NCBI GenBank assembly: GCA_018433865.1 | Contig: JAHDQJ010000007.1 | Span: 62,001-126,000 of the forward strand | From: Spirochaetales bacterium | Lineage (GTDB): Bacteria > Spirochaetota > Spirochaetia > Sphaerochaetales > Sphaerochaetaceae | Reading direction: 5' to 3' | Length of the DNA stretch: 64,000 nt | In this document: positions 17,202 through 24,653 of the stretch, piece by piece | Layout of the letters: each line of letters begins with the position of its first letter | Numbering within the stretch: position 1 is the first letter of the stretch | Position numbers and translations under genes: made by a program | The notes under the pieces: model-generated | The model's input: the letters and a program-made list of their open reading frames with translations, nothing else | Told to the model about the DNA's origin: nothing | Databases searched by the model: none

Positions 17202-18173
17202 ATGGCTTTCGCACTGTTCATCGCAGTCATGGCATCGCTCTCGCTTTTCGCATGGTACATCACCAGGAAGGAGAAACGCAGCTTCAACAGCTGGCTGAGC
17301 GAGAAGCTGTTGCAACTGCGTCTTACGAAGGGATGGTTCAACAGCCATGTCAATCCTGATCAGTTCCTCGATTCCCGGTCACTCGTCAACGAACAACCCT
17401 ATGTCATGCCGCCCCCACTCAAATTCCTGGGCATCATCGAACGCAAGCGGATTGCCGACATGGATTGCATCCTGCTCTCCGAACGCAGCGGTACCACACG
17501 ACTCAGGATCCTCTACCTGCACGGGGGTGCCTATGTGGAGCAACCGATCCTTCCGCATTGGCTCTTCCTCGATCGGATCAACAACCAAAGCAATGCCGTG
17601 ATCACCGTTCCGCTCTATCCGAAAGCTCCGGTCCACACCGTAGGCGAGACCTTCCCGAAAATCACCGAGCTCTATGCATCGATGGTCGCGAGGACACGGG
17701 GAGAGGATGTGGTGATCATGGGAGATTCGGCGGGGGGAGGGCTTGCGCTCGCACTTGCCCAACAGATCGCATTGCTCGGATTGCCAAGACCCAAGGCAGT
17801 GATCATGATCTCCCCGTGGCTCGACCTTTCATTGCGCAACGCATCGATCGACCGGCTCGAGTCGAAGGATCCCATGCTCAGCCGACGGTTCCTGCAGCTG
17901 ATGGGAAAGGCCTGGGCAGGATCGACGGATCTTTCCGACTGGCGTGTCAGCCCGATCAACGGACCGTTCGAGAACTTGCCTCCTCTCACGTTGTTCGTAG
18001 GAACGCATGAGATATTTCTCGCAGATGCACGGAAACTGGTCATGCTTTGCACACGAAAGGGAGTGAGGATCAATTATCATGAGTATCCGAAGATGAACCA
18101 CGACTTCCCGCTCTTTCCGATCAAGGAAGCACGCGAGGCGCAACGGGAAATCGTCAGGGTCATCAAATCATGA
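17202..18173 (+). CDS. Alpha/beta hydrolase, HSL-type esterase with N-terminal anchor
   Basis: A 323-residue protein. Residues 1-20 form a hydrophobic helix (MAFALFIAVMASLSLFAWYI), likely a membrane anchor. The catalytic domain shows the hormone-sensitive-lipase signature LYLHGGAYVE (oxyanion HGG), the nucleophile elbow MGDSAGGGLALA, SPWLDLS, and a final NHDFPLFP His of the triad, with an acid residue near FVGTHEIFLADA. Likely a short-chain esterase or deacetylase facing the periplasm. It ends 1 nt from the convergent DUF3006 gene. Confidence 0.88.
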   Translation: MAFALFIAVMASLSLFAWYITRKEKRSFNSWLSEKLLQLRLTKGWFNSHVNPDQFLDSRSLVNEQPYVMPPPLKFLGIIERKRIADMDCILLSERSGTTRLRILYLHGGAYVEQPILPHWLFLDRINNQSNAVITVPLYPKAPVHTVGETFPKITELYASMVARTRGEDVVIMGDSAGGGLALALAQQIALLGLPRPKAVIMISPWLDLSLRNASIDRLESKDPMLSRRFLQLMGKAWAGSTDLSDWRVSPINGPFENLPPLTLFVGTHEIFLADARKLVMLCTRKGVRINYHEYPKMNHDFPLFPIKEAREAQREIVRVIKS

Positions 18174-18174
18174 G

Positions 18175-18336
18175 TCAGTCAGCCTTCTTGTATGCGCCGT
18201 CAACATACACCAGCGAGTCTCCCACGACCGAGTCGGCCGGGATAATCTCGAAGGGGATGTTCACGGTTCGTTCACCATTGGCGATGCAGACTGCGAAATC
18301 TTCTTCGAAGCGGTCGATCTTATACCGTACGTCCAT
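18175..18336 (-). CDS. Small DUF3006-type protein
   Basis: A 53-residue protein. The core YKIDRFEEDFAVCIANGERTVNIPFEIIPADSVVGDSLVYV matches the DUF3006 pattern (a small beta-barrel, 'vDRFEg..Avve...v.iP...lP..akeGD'). GAAGGAGTTTCC precedes the ATG at 18336. In other bacteria such genes often sit beside MBL or ComEC-like proteins; here none is adjacent, though a ComEC-like gene lies 9 kb away. Function is unknown. Confidence 0.78.
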   Translation of the reverse strand: MDVRYKIDRFEEDFAVCIANGERTVNIPFEIIPADSVVGDSLVYVDGAYKKAD

Positions 18337-18491
18337 GGAAACTCCTTCTGTGCCCATCTGAGGGCATTGTGCGCGTGTGATTCTTTCAGGATAGGCGTAG
18401 GGCTGTACACGGGAATGATCAGTCCACGGTTGTGGTCACCCAGTAAACCCGCAGGATAGCTATCGGTCTTGGTGGACAAATATATTGCCAT
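18261..18491 (-). CDS. Possible small protein (76 aa) behind a near-consensus promoter
   Basis: The frame begins at 18491 with AGGAGG four bases upstream and would encode 76 residues (MAIYLSTKTDSYPAGLLG at the start), unlike any family I recognise. Its last 25 codons overlap the start of the DUF3006 gene in another frame. The support is the promoter and Shine-Dalgarno immediately before it. The alternative is that the stretch is simply the long leader of the DUF3006 mRNA. Confidence 0.35.
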   Translation of the reverse strand: MAIYLSTKTDSYPAGLLGDHNRGLIIPVYSPTPILKESHAHNALRWAQKEFPWTYGIRSTASKKISQSASPMVNEP

Positions 18492-18507
18492 CAGGCCTCC
18501 TGTGCTC

Positions 18508-18536
18508 AATATACTGGAGGTTCTAAAGGCTGTCAA
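18508..18536 (-). promoter_or_regulatory. Near-consensus sigma-70 promoter
   Basis: On the minus strand: TTGACA (18531-18536), 17 nt, and TATATT (18508-18513). One of the best promoters in the window. It drives the possible 76-aa ORF at 18491 and, beyond it, the DUF3006 gene. Confidence 0.7.
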
Positions 18537-18567
18537 ACAAAGAATCCAGCCGTTTTGCCGCGGTGCC

Positions 18568-18596
18568 TTGCTTTTCACCATGTGTTGCCTTACAAT
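18568..18596 (+). promoter_or_regulatory. Promoter of the 495-aa membrane protein gene
   Basis: TTGCTT (18568-18573), a 17-nt spacer and TACAAT (18591-18596), about 25 nt before the ATG at 18622, with CGGAGT as ribosome site. Confidence 0.5.
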
Positions 18597-18621
18597 CTCC
18601 TTCCATGAACGGAGTTGATGC

Positions 18622-20109
18622 ATGATCGACGTCAGGATACATTCCAGCAGGCATCTCGAGACAAAAATCACCTACCCGATTCCCGAGCACGAATCCTATG
18701 ACCGGGATGTGGATTACTATATCTTCACGCCCGCACAGTTGAACGTCTCCTCCGATTTCATCACGAACGCGGCGATGCTGAGAAAGTTCCAGGCTCATGC
18801 CCGCTATGCATCGCCTGAGATCACACTCGACGAATTGTTGGACCGTGGGAACAAGACAAGCCCGCTGGTGTTGCTTGAGCAGTACACGCAACAGCGGATC
18901 AACGGCCCCTATGATGTGTCCGATACCATTTTCATCCACGAGTTGCAGACGCTCGGAAACTCCTTCCGGCATGAATCGGGCATGATACTCAGTGAATGCA
19001 AGGAGTTGACCGCAGAGCACAAGGTTGATGAATTGCGCGGGCTCTTGCAGGATTGGTGCAAGGAGACCGGTGAGGGCTTGCGTCGCCTCAGGTCACTGAT
19101 GCAGGCGATCCGCAGCCACTATCCTGGTGGAAACCGGATGATCGACGCGTTCGAGTGGGCCGATGAGGCGATCAGTTTGGTGGTCGAGGGAACGAGCCTG
19201 GAGATGTATCTCTCATTGGAACCGCTGTTCAATGAACTGCAGGAGACCGCATATTCGTTGCTGAAGCATTCTCGTGCGGAACTCAGCTACCGTCGGCTGA
19301 AGAAATATGCATCGGTGGTGAGCAAGGAGAACCGCTACTCAAGCGAAGCGGTCGCCTATCGTTCCGGTGTACTGAAGAAGTGGACGCAATCGGTATTGTA
19401 CCTTACGCCGGTCCACTCCAAGGCACCGCAGCGTGTTTCCGGCATTCTCGCGGGAACGGCAGCGGCGATCGCCATGACATTCGCCACCATGGCGGCGATC
19501 TTCGCCGAAACCTTTTTCCTCAAGAACAGCATGCAGTGGGCGCTTCTGGTCATCCTAGCCTATGTGTTCAAGGACAGGATCAAGGAGGGGCTCCGGGCAT
19601 TCTTCTCAAAGGTCGTTCCAAGACTGCTCGCGGACCAGATCTCATCGTTCATCTCACCGAGGACGGGAAAGAAGCTCAGCAGGACCAAGATCATCATACG
19701 GATCAAGAAGGCTTCGGAGATGCCCCCGGAGATCCAGAAGAAGCGGCTTGAGGACGGTAATCCGTTCCAGGACATGCTTCCTGAGGAAGATGTGGTCCAC
19801 TACACGAGATTCGTGAAGATCTACAAGACGGAGAAGGACCGCACCATCGGTCCTTGGATCAATGCGATCACGGTCATCACCCGAATCAGGATCGATGATT
19901 GGCTCAAGGAGATGGATGATCCCAACGATATCATGTATGTCTCATCGGACGATGGTGACTTCGAGCAACAGAACAGTGAGCGTGTCTACCACCTTCACCT
20001 GGTGATCACCGAGACTTCGAAGCGTCAGGGCATCAGTGAGATCAGCCACTACCGCGTGATCATGAACAAGACCGGGATACTCCGTCTCGAACGGGTGGGA
20101 CTTCGGTAG
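18622..20109 (+). CDS. Unknown two-TM protein, 495 aa
   Basis: I do not recognise a family. The first 265 residues are soluble and mostly helical (ELQTLGNSFRHESGMIL, LQDWCKETGEGLRRLRSLMQ). Two adjacent membrane helices follow, at about 273-295 (GILAGTAAAIAMTFATMAAIF) and 300-318. The last 170 residues are soluble and charged, with beta-rich stretches near the end (RVYHLHLVITETSK, ISHYRVIMNKTGILRL). The topology suggests that both large domains are on the cytoplasmic side of a short membrane hairpin. It is a single gene with its own promoter, ending 1 nt from a convergent HD-domain gene. Confidence 0.85.
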   Translation: MIDVRIHSSRHLETKITYPIPEHESYDRDVDYYIFTPAQLNVSSDFITNAAMLRKFQAHARYASPEITLDELLDRGNKTSPLVLLEQYTQQRINGPYDVSDTIFIHELQTLGNSFRHESGMILSECKELTAEHKVDELRGLLQDWCKETGEGLRRLRSLMQAIRSHYPGGNRMIDAFEWADEAISLVVEGTSLEMYLSLEPLFNELQETAYSLLKHSRAELSYRRLKKYASVVSKENRYSSEAVAYRSGVLKKWTQSVLYLTPVHSKAPQRVSGILAGTAAAIAMTFATMAAIFAETFFLKNSMQWALLVILAYVFKDRIKEGLRAFFSKVVPRLLADQISSFISPRTGKKLSRTKIIIRIKKASEMPPEIQKKRLEDGNPFQDMLPEEDVVHYTRFVKIYKTEKDRTIGPWINAITVITRIRIDDWLKEMDDPNDIMYVSSDDGDFEQQNSERVYHLHLVITETSKRQGISEISHYRVIMNKTGILRLERVGLR

Positions 20110-20110
20110 G

Positions 20111-20665
20111 CTAGGCGAGATCGAGATCGGCCGCGATCGTGCGCATGCCCTCGATGGTCAGCCGGATGACCCTGTCCAGGTCCATCCCCATCCTCGAGGC
20201 GCCTTCGGCGATCAATTCTCGATTCACGCCCGCTGAGAATCCCTTTGTCTTCCATTTTTTCTTCACGGATGAGACTTCCAGGTCGGAGAGGCTTCTCGAT
20301 GGTCGCATCAATGCGGTCGCGGTCACCAAGCCGGTAAGTTCATCGATCGTGAACAGTACCTGTTCCATGCGGTGCATCGGTTCCACATCGCTGCAGATGG
20401 TCCATCCGTGTGAGAGTACGGCACGGATCATCCGCTCGTCGACTCCTGCCTTGCGTAGCATGTCGGGAGCGTGCTTCAGATGCTCCTGTGGATACAGTTC
20501 ATAGTCGATGTCGTGCAGGATTCCCACGATTCCCCACCAATCAGGATCCTCCCCATACTCCGTGGCGAAGCGGCGCATCACCGCTTCGACCGACAACGCG
20601 TGCCTATAGAGGCTCTCCGAGCTATTATAAGACCGATACAACGCCAGCGCATCTTCCCTGGTCAT
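20111..20665 (-). CDS. HD-domain phosphohydrolase
   Basis: A 184-residue HD-superfamily protein: LYRHALSVEAVMRRFA (first His), GIVGILHDIDYELYP (HD pair), HGWTICSD and LFTIDELTGLVTA (C-terminal Asp). This layout resembles the small HDIG-like hydrolases often annotated as 'hydrolase, HD family' (substrate probably a nucleotide). Start 20665 is supported by GGAGGTGATC immediately upstream; the longer frame upstream has no ribosome site. Confidence 0.87.
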   Translation of the reverse strand: MTREDALALYRSYNSSESLYRHALSVEAVMRRFATEYGEDPDWWGIVGILHDIDYELYPQEHLKHAPDMLRKAGVDERMIRAVLSHGWTICSDVEPMHRMEQVLFTIDELTGLVTATALMRPSRSLSDLEVSSVKKKWKTKGFSAGVNRELIAEGASRMGMDLDRVIRLTIEGMRTIAADLDLA

Positions 20666-20781
20666 GATCACCTCCGCTCGCATATCTGCGATGTACTTCG
20701 ATTTGTACCACTTGCTCGCCAAAGGGGCAATCACCCCGGCAAAACTTTCCAATCCCCCTTTCCTACAAGATGCGGATGTGC

Positions 20782-20787
20782 TATGAT
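20782..20787 (+). promoter_or_regulatory. Extended -10 element upstream of the corA leader
   Basis: TGCTATGAT gives an extended -10 with hexamer TATGAT (20782-20787). No strong -35 is seen. It lies about 60 nt before the leader ORF and 197 nt before corA. Confidence 0.4.
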
Positions 20788-20846
20788 TTTTCCGAGAAAC
20801 CCATTGCCAGGCAGGCGATGGATCCCCACACGGCAAGGAGGAAGCT

Positions 20847-20942
20847 ATGTCGACTACAGACGATGGCGGGAGTAGACGCTATCGCCCATCAACACCCAGC
20901 AACCGACCCTCCTTCCGAATCACTGTCATGACCGTCCGCTGA
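20847..20942 (+). CDS. Putative 31-residue leader peptide of corA
   Basis: ATG at 20847 is preceded by a strong AAGGAGGA ribosome site (20835-20842) and opens a 31-codon frame ending in TGA at 20940-20942, 41 nt before the corA ATG. The peptide starts MSTTDDGG and has prolines at positions 14, 17 and 21. Known Mg2+-transporter leaders (MgtL, CorL in Salmonella) are also short, and MgtL is proline-rich, but no sequence similarity is claimed. It is too short for ordinary gene finding. Its role as a regulator of corA is inferred from position. Confidence 0.55.
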   Translation: MSTTDDGGSRRYRPSTPSNRPSFRITVMTVR

Positions 20943-20952
20943 ACGGGCAGGG

Positions 20953-20986
20953 CATGGTTCCCCGGGAGGGTCCAGGAGGAACCATG
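20953..20986 (+). promoter_or_regulatory. Hairpin sequestering the corA ribosome site and start codon
   Basis: A perfect 9-bp inverted repeat: CATGGTTCC (20953-20961) and GGAACCATG (20978-20986), with a 16-nt loop. The right arm contains the last two G of the AGGAGG Shine-Dalgarno and the whole corA start codon. Loop bases 20965-20972 (GGAGGGTC) are perfectly complementary to GACCCTCC (20905-20912) inside the leader ORF, allowing an alternative or tertiary pairing. Confidence 0.55.
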
Positions 20987-22012
20987 ATCACCATCAGACA
21001 TGATATTGCCAGCCGCATTCCAGGTGATACCGCGCCGAAGAGCGGGTACACGTGGATCGATGCCCGCGAGATAACCCGCGACGACATCACCGAACTGCAG
21101 GAGAACTATGCGATCAGCTCGGAACTCCTCGCAGACATCATGGACCTGGACGAACAGGCCCGGATCGAGAAGGAGGACGAGTACGTCGCCCTCATCGTCC
21201 GTCTGCCGGCATTTGCCGATGACAGTCACGGGATCAACCAGTATTGCGTCCCCTTGGGAATCGTGATGATGAAAGACACCATCATCACGATCTGCCAAAG
21301 CGATAGCGTGATCCTTGAGGATTTTGCGAGGAATCGTTTCCGTCAATACCCGGTCCAGACCCAAGAGGGGTTCGTGATCAGCTTGATGGGCCGCGCCGCG
21401 ATGGTCTTCATCCGCTTGCTCAAGTATCTGAACAGACAGAAGAGCTTGATCGAAGAGGAGCTGCATAGGTCCGTCCGCAACGACGAGCTCATACAACTGC
21501 TCTCCATCCAGAAATCGCTCGTATACTTCACCACAAGCCTCACGACCAACGAGATTCTCCTTGAGAAGCTGCAGAAATCCCCATGGTTCAAGACCAACAA
21601 CGAAGATGAGCGCGAGTTCCTCGAAGACGTCATCATCGACAACAAGCAGGCAATCGAGATGGCGAACATCTATTCATCGATCCTGACCGGCACGATGGAT
21701 GCGTTCGCATCGGTCATCAGCAACAACCTGAGCATCATCATGCGACGGTTGACAGTCATCTCGATCGCGTTCATGTTTCCCACCTTCCTGGTCGGATACT
21801 ATGGAATGAACCTCGACCTTCCGTTCCAGAACAACCACCTCATGCAGTTCTGGATCATCGGCATCAGTCTCTTCGCAGGCATGTTCAGTGCCTATGTCCT
21901 CAGCGACAGAAGATCGATCAGGAGGATTGAGCGCCAGATGGAAACCAATCGCAAGAGGAAGGAGAAACGGCGTCGTTCCAATAGGAGGAAGGGGCTCGCG
22001 AAAGAGGATTGA
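20984..22012 (+). CDS. corA: CorA-family magnesium/cobalt transporter
   Basis: A 342-residue CorA: a large N-terminal cytoplasmic alpha/beta domain with the long stalk helix (residues about 130-270), then two C-terminal membrane helices. The first ends in the invariant YYGMN selectivity motif, followed by LDLPFQNNHLMQFW. The C-terminal tail is very basic (RKRKEKRRRSNRRK). It forms a pentameric Mg2+ channel in the inner membrane. The start at 20984 has AGGAGG four bases upstream, buried in a hairpin; an in-frame ATG at 20954 is possible but has only a poor ribosome site. Confidence 0.93.
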   Translation: MITIRHDIASRIPGDTAPKSGYTWIDAREITRDDITELQENYAISSELLADIMDLDEQARIEKEDEYVALIVRLPAFADDSHGINQYCVPLGIVMMKDTIITICQSDSVILEDFARNRFRQYPVQTQEGFVISLMGRAAMVFIRLLKYLNRQKSLIEEELHRSVRNDELIQLLSIQKSLVYFTTSLTTNEILLEKLQKSPWFKTNNEDEREFLEDVIIDNKQAIEMANIYSSILTGTMDAFASVISNNLSIIMRRLTVISIAFMFPTFLVGYYGMNLDLPFQNNHLMQFWIIGISLFAGMFSAYVLSDRRSIRRIERQMETNRKRKEKRRRSNRRKGLAKED

Positions 22013-22038
22013 CGAGGAATCTCCTTTCGGATACATTT

Positions 22039-22065
22039 CTGCCGTCTCCGGAGGAGCGACGGCAG
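22039..22065 (+). promoter_or_regulatory. Hairpin presenting the ykgJ-type Shine-Dalgarno in its loop
   Basis: CTGCCGTC (22039-22046) and GACGGCAG (22058-22065) form a perfect 8-bp stem whose 11-nt loop carries GGAGGAG. The ATG follows at 22069. Unfolded, the Shine-Dalgarno is about 12 nt from the ATG, unusually far, so the fold may influence initiation. Confidence 0.4.
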
Positions 22066-22068
22066 AAC

Positions 22069-22734
22069 ATGGATACCCCCGACTTATTGTGTGACCGTTT
22101 TGCAGGCGCGACGGTTGCCACTCAGTGGCGCAGCCTGCTCGAATTGTACAAGACCATAGAACAGGAGACGGCTTCATTCTGCCATGCCTTCGACGTCCAT
22201 TGCCCTTCCGGTTGCGGTACCTGTTGTGAGCACTTCGTGCCTGAACTCACCGATGCCGAATCCTCGCTCATCGCAGCATATCTGCTGTATGTGAAAAACG
22301 TGCCTGCTCCCGTTGCTGACGCAGGGTCCTTGTCCGGACCGTGTCCTTTGTATGACGCTCATTCCGATCACCATTGTACCGTCTATCCTGTCAGGGGCAT
22401 GATCTGCCGTCTCTTCGGAGCCTGTCCCTCGGAAAACAAGGGCGGATTTCCCGTTTTCAGGAAGTGCAAGTACAATGAAGATGCCAAGGCGACCGCAAAG
22501 CTCGGACCGGAGGATTTCGGATCGGAATCCGGCACGGTTCCCACGATGCAACGCTATGCCGTCAAGTTCTCCTCCATCACGGATGGTTCACAGAGCAAGC
22601 CTCTTGGCATCGCGGTGACGGAACAGATGAACCGGCTCAGGTTCATCGCCGCTTATCTCGATTGCGAATCTGGCGGCGATGACAACGGCGGCACCGACCC
22701 GCTGGTGCCGACTCCCAATCCGCTTGCATCCTGA
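22069..22734 (+). CDS. YkgJ-family cysteine-cluster protein
   Basis: A 221-residue protein with the CxxxCxxCC-type cluster HCPSGCGTCCEHF near residue 40, followed by CPLYDAHSDHHCTVYPVRGMICRLFGAC. This is the UPF0153/YkgJ pattern thought to bind zinc or an Fe-S centre; function is unknown. The gene lies 56 nt after corA on the same strand. A TTG at 22009 could extend it by 20 residues. Its last 82 nt overlap the end of the convergent MFS gene. Confidence 0.82.
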   Translation: MDTPDLLCDRFAGATVATQWRSLLELYKTIEQETASFCHAFDVHCPSGCGTCCEHFVPELTDAESSLIAAYLLYVKNVPAPVADAGSLSGPCPLYDAHSDHHCTVYPVRGMICRLFGACPSENKGGFPVFRKCKYNEDAKATAKLGPEDFGSESGTVPTMQRYAVKFSSITDGSQSKPLGIAVTEQMNRLRFIAAYLDCESGGDDNGGTDPLVPTPNPLAS

Positions 22735-23924
22735 TCTGGCCGCTTGTCCATCACCCTGAGGAGTACGAGACTTACGATCATCAACAGCGGATATACTGTT
22801 CCTGCAAGCATGCCGGTCCTCAACGGAGGAAGGGCGAATGTGGAGGGGACCGCGTCTGCGATCACACCGAGCAACCACGGTCCGACCGCAGCTCCCGAAT
22901 CACCTCCTGCTGCAAGGATGGCGAACATGGAAGCACCAGCGAACGGGAACCGATGGGCCGCCAATACCACCGAGCCGGGCCAGAGGAGAGCCACTCCGAA
23001 CCCGCAACCGGCACACGCGATCAAGGAGACCATGGGGGAAGGGGAGAGCGAAGCGACAAGATAGCATGCGCTGGCGAATATGGAGCCCCAGAACATGACG
23101 TGCCAGACATCGATCCGTTTCCCATACTTTCCGTAGAGAACTCTCCCGGTCCCCAGCAATCCTGCGAAGAGGCAGAGCCCCAGCAGATCTCCTGTGGCCT
23201 TGGACAGTCCGAGGGTCGATTCGGCATACGCGCTTGTCCATTGTGACATGGAGACCTCAGCAGCTCCTCCGAGTGCTATTCCTGCCACCACGATGAGGAA
23301 GAATGGCGTTCCGAGGAGCTTCTTGGTCGGAGTCCTGTGATGATCGGGAACCTGCGGAGCAAGGGGCACGCGGAGGAAATTGAAAAAGTTCCACAGGGGG
23401 ATGGCAGACCAGATGAGCACGATGACCGGCCATCTCGAGCTGCCCAAGAGTGCGAGCATCGCCGAAGTGAGTATCACCACTGCGATGAATCCCCACGCAT
23501 AGAATGAGTGAAACAAGCTCATCGCCGCTGCCTTCGCATCGGAAGGAATCGCCTGGATGATCGCGCTGAGCAGCAGTTCGAGCAGTCCGCCCCCACAAGA
23601 GAATACGACGGTCGCGATCATGATGCCGAGATACGGATTGCCGGGAAACAGGGTGGGAGCAAAGGCGAAACATGCGAATCCCAGGAATACCAGCAGGTGT
23701 CCGAGCGTGATGAAAGGACGCACCCCATGCTTGTCCACAGGCTTGCTGAAAGCCAAATCGGCGATGATCTGGGTGAAGAAGTTGATCAGCGTCAACCTTC
23801 CGACCTGTTCGAAGCTCAGCCCATAATGGCTCATGAAGGTAACGAAGAGGAGCGGGGAGAGGTTGGTCACCAACGCTCCCACCAAGTTCCCTATGTAGCA
23901 TGCGCGGATAGTGGATGAATACAT
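22653..23924 (-). CDS. MFS transporter
   Basis: A 423-residue major-facilitator protein with about twelve hydrophobic segments. The loop between TM2 and TM3 reads FSKPVDKHGVRPF, a variant of the MFS A-motif, and the second-half equivalent is YGKYGKRID. It resembles the fucose/FucP-like and fosmidomycin-resistance-type groups, but the substrate is unknown. The start at 23924 is set by a promoter ending 7 nt upstream; there is no Shine-Dalgarno. The C-terminal tail is hydrophilic and overlaps the end of the convergent YkgJ-type gene by 82 nt. Confidence 0.88.
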   Translation of the reverse strand: MYSSTIRACYIGNLVGALVTNLSPLLFVTFMSHYGLSFEQVGRLTLINFFTQIIADLAFSKPVDKHGVRPFITLGHLLVFLGFACFAFAPTLFPGNPYLGIMIATVVFSCGGGLLELLLSAIIQAIPSDAKAAAMSLFHSFYAWGFIAVVILTSAMLALLGSSRWPVIVLIWSAIPLWNFFNFLRVPLAPQVPDHHRTPTKKLLGTPFFLIVVAGIALGGAAEVSMSQWTSAYAESTLGLSKATGDLLGLCLFAGLLGTGRVLYGKYGKRIDVWHVMFWGSIFASACYLVASLSPSPMVSLIACAGCGFGVALLWPGSVVLAAHRFPFAGASMFAILAAGGDSGAAVGPWLLGVIADAVPSTFALPPLRTGMLAGTVYPLLMIVSLVLLRVMDKRPDQDASGLGVGTSGSVPPLSSPPDSQSR

Positions 23925-23931
23925 GGCGGCG

Positions 23932-23960
23932 ATTATACCCCCGGTGACTCTTTTAGTAAA
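23932..23960 (-). promoter_or_regulatory. Leaderless-type promoter of the MFS gene
   Basis: On the minus strand: TTTACT (23955-23960), 17 nt, and consensus TATAAT (23932-23937), ending 7 nt before the ATG at 23924. Confidence 0.6.
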
Positions 23961-23973
23961 CATGCGTTATACT
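23944..23973 (+). promoter_or_regulatory. Leaderless-type promoter of the HAD phosphatase gene, overlapping the MFS promoter
   Basis: GTGACT (23944-23949), 18 nt, and TATACT (23968-23973), ending 5 nt before the ATG at 23979. It is interleaved with the divergent MFS promoter within 54 bp, so the two should compete for polymerase. Confidence 0.48.
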
Positions 23974-23978
23974 CAGGT

Positions 23979-24653
23979 ATGGACAATACACAAAGGATAC
24001 GGGCCCTCTTGTTCGATCTCGACGGTACCTTGGTCGATACATCGGGTGGGATTGCCCACGCAGTGAACAGCGCGCTAGCAAAAGCGGGCGTATTGCCGAT
24101 CAGTACCGGACAGTGCATGCAACATGTCGGACGGGGATTGCGCAACACGCTTGTGGGTGCGTTGGCCGAGAGAGACATCCAAGCGGATGCCGAACGTCTC
24201 GAATATCTGCTCGGTGTGCTGAAGGCGACCTATCGGGACGAGCCGCTCAAGGATTCGTTTCCCTATCCGGGCATCGTGGGGCTCCTGGAGAAATCAGTTG
24301 CAGGAAACCTGAGGCTCGGAGTACTATCGAACAAAGACGATTCCCTGGTGAAGGTGATCACGAGAGCACTTTTCGGTGAGACCCCGTTCATCATGATCCA
24401 AGGAGCAGCCGATGGAGTCCCGTTGAAACCGGATCCCTCGAAGGCATTGGAGTTCGCCGGGAAGGCAGGTTGTCGCACGGATGAGGTGTTGCTCATCGGT
24501 GACAGTGAGGTCGACCACCTGACCGCCGAAGCGGCAGGGATGCGCGGTGCGATAGTCACGTGGGGGTTCAGGAGCAGGGGAGCTCTCGAGTCGTCGGGAT
24601 GCGAACCGCTGTTCGACACGGTCGAGGAGCTTGAGACGGAGGTGTTTCCATGA
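23979..24653 (+). CDS. HAD-family phosphatase, phosphoglycolate phosphatase-like
   Basis: A 224-residue HAD hydrolase. Motif I is LLFDLDGTLVDTSGG, the cap is helical (residues about 20-85), motif II is LRLGVLSNKDD, motif III Lys lies in GVPLKPDPSKAL and motif IV is VLLIGDSEVDHL. This is the Gph/PgmB-like subclass with a helical cap. It overlaps the phosphohexomutase gene by 4 nt, so a sugar-phosphate substrate is as plausible as phosphoglycolate. No ribosome site precedes it; the message is probably leaderless. Confidence 0.88.
   Translation: MDNTQRIRALLFDLDGTLVDTSGGIAHAVNSALAKAGVLPISTGQCMQHVGRGLRNTLVGALAERDIQADAERLEYLLGVLKATYRDEPLKDSFPYPGIVGLLEKSVAGNLRLGVLSNKDDSLVKVITRALFGETPFIMIQGAADGVPLKPDPSKALEFAGKAGCRTDEVLLIGDSEVDHLTAEAAGMRGAIVTWGFRSRGALESSGCEPLFDTVEELETEVFP

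Noticed and set aside
20953-20983. Alternative corA start at ATG 20954
   Set aside because: It is in frame, but has only a weak GGGCAGGG upstream and adds ten residues not typical of CorA. The ATG at 20984 has AGGAGG. It cannot be fully excluded.
20840-20984. M-box or other known magnesium riboswitch upstream of corA
   Set aside because: The stretch is too short and lacks the M-box paired regions. The leader-ORF/hairpin explanation fits better.
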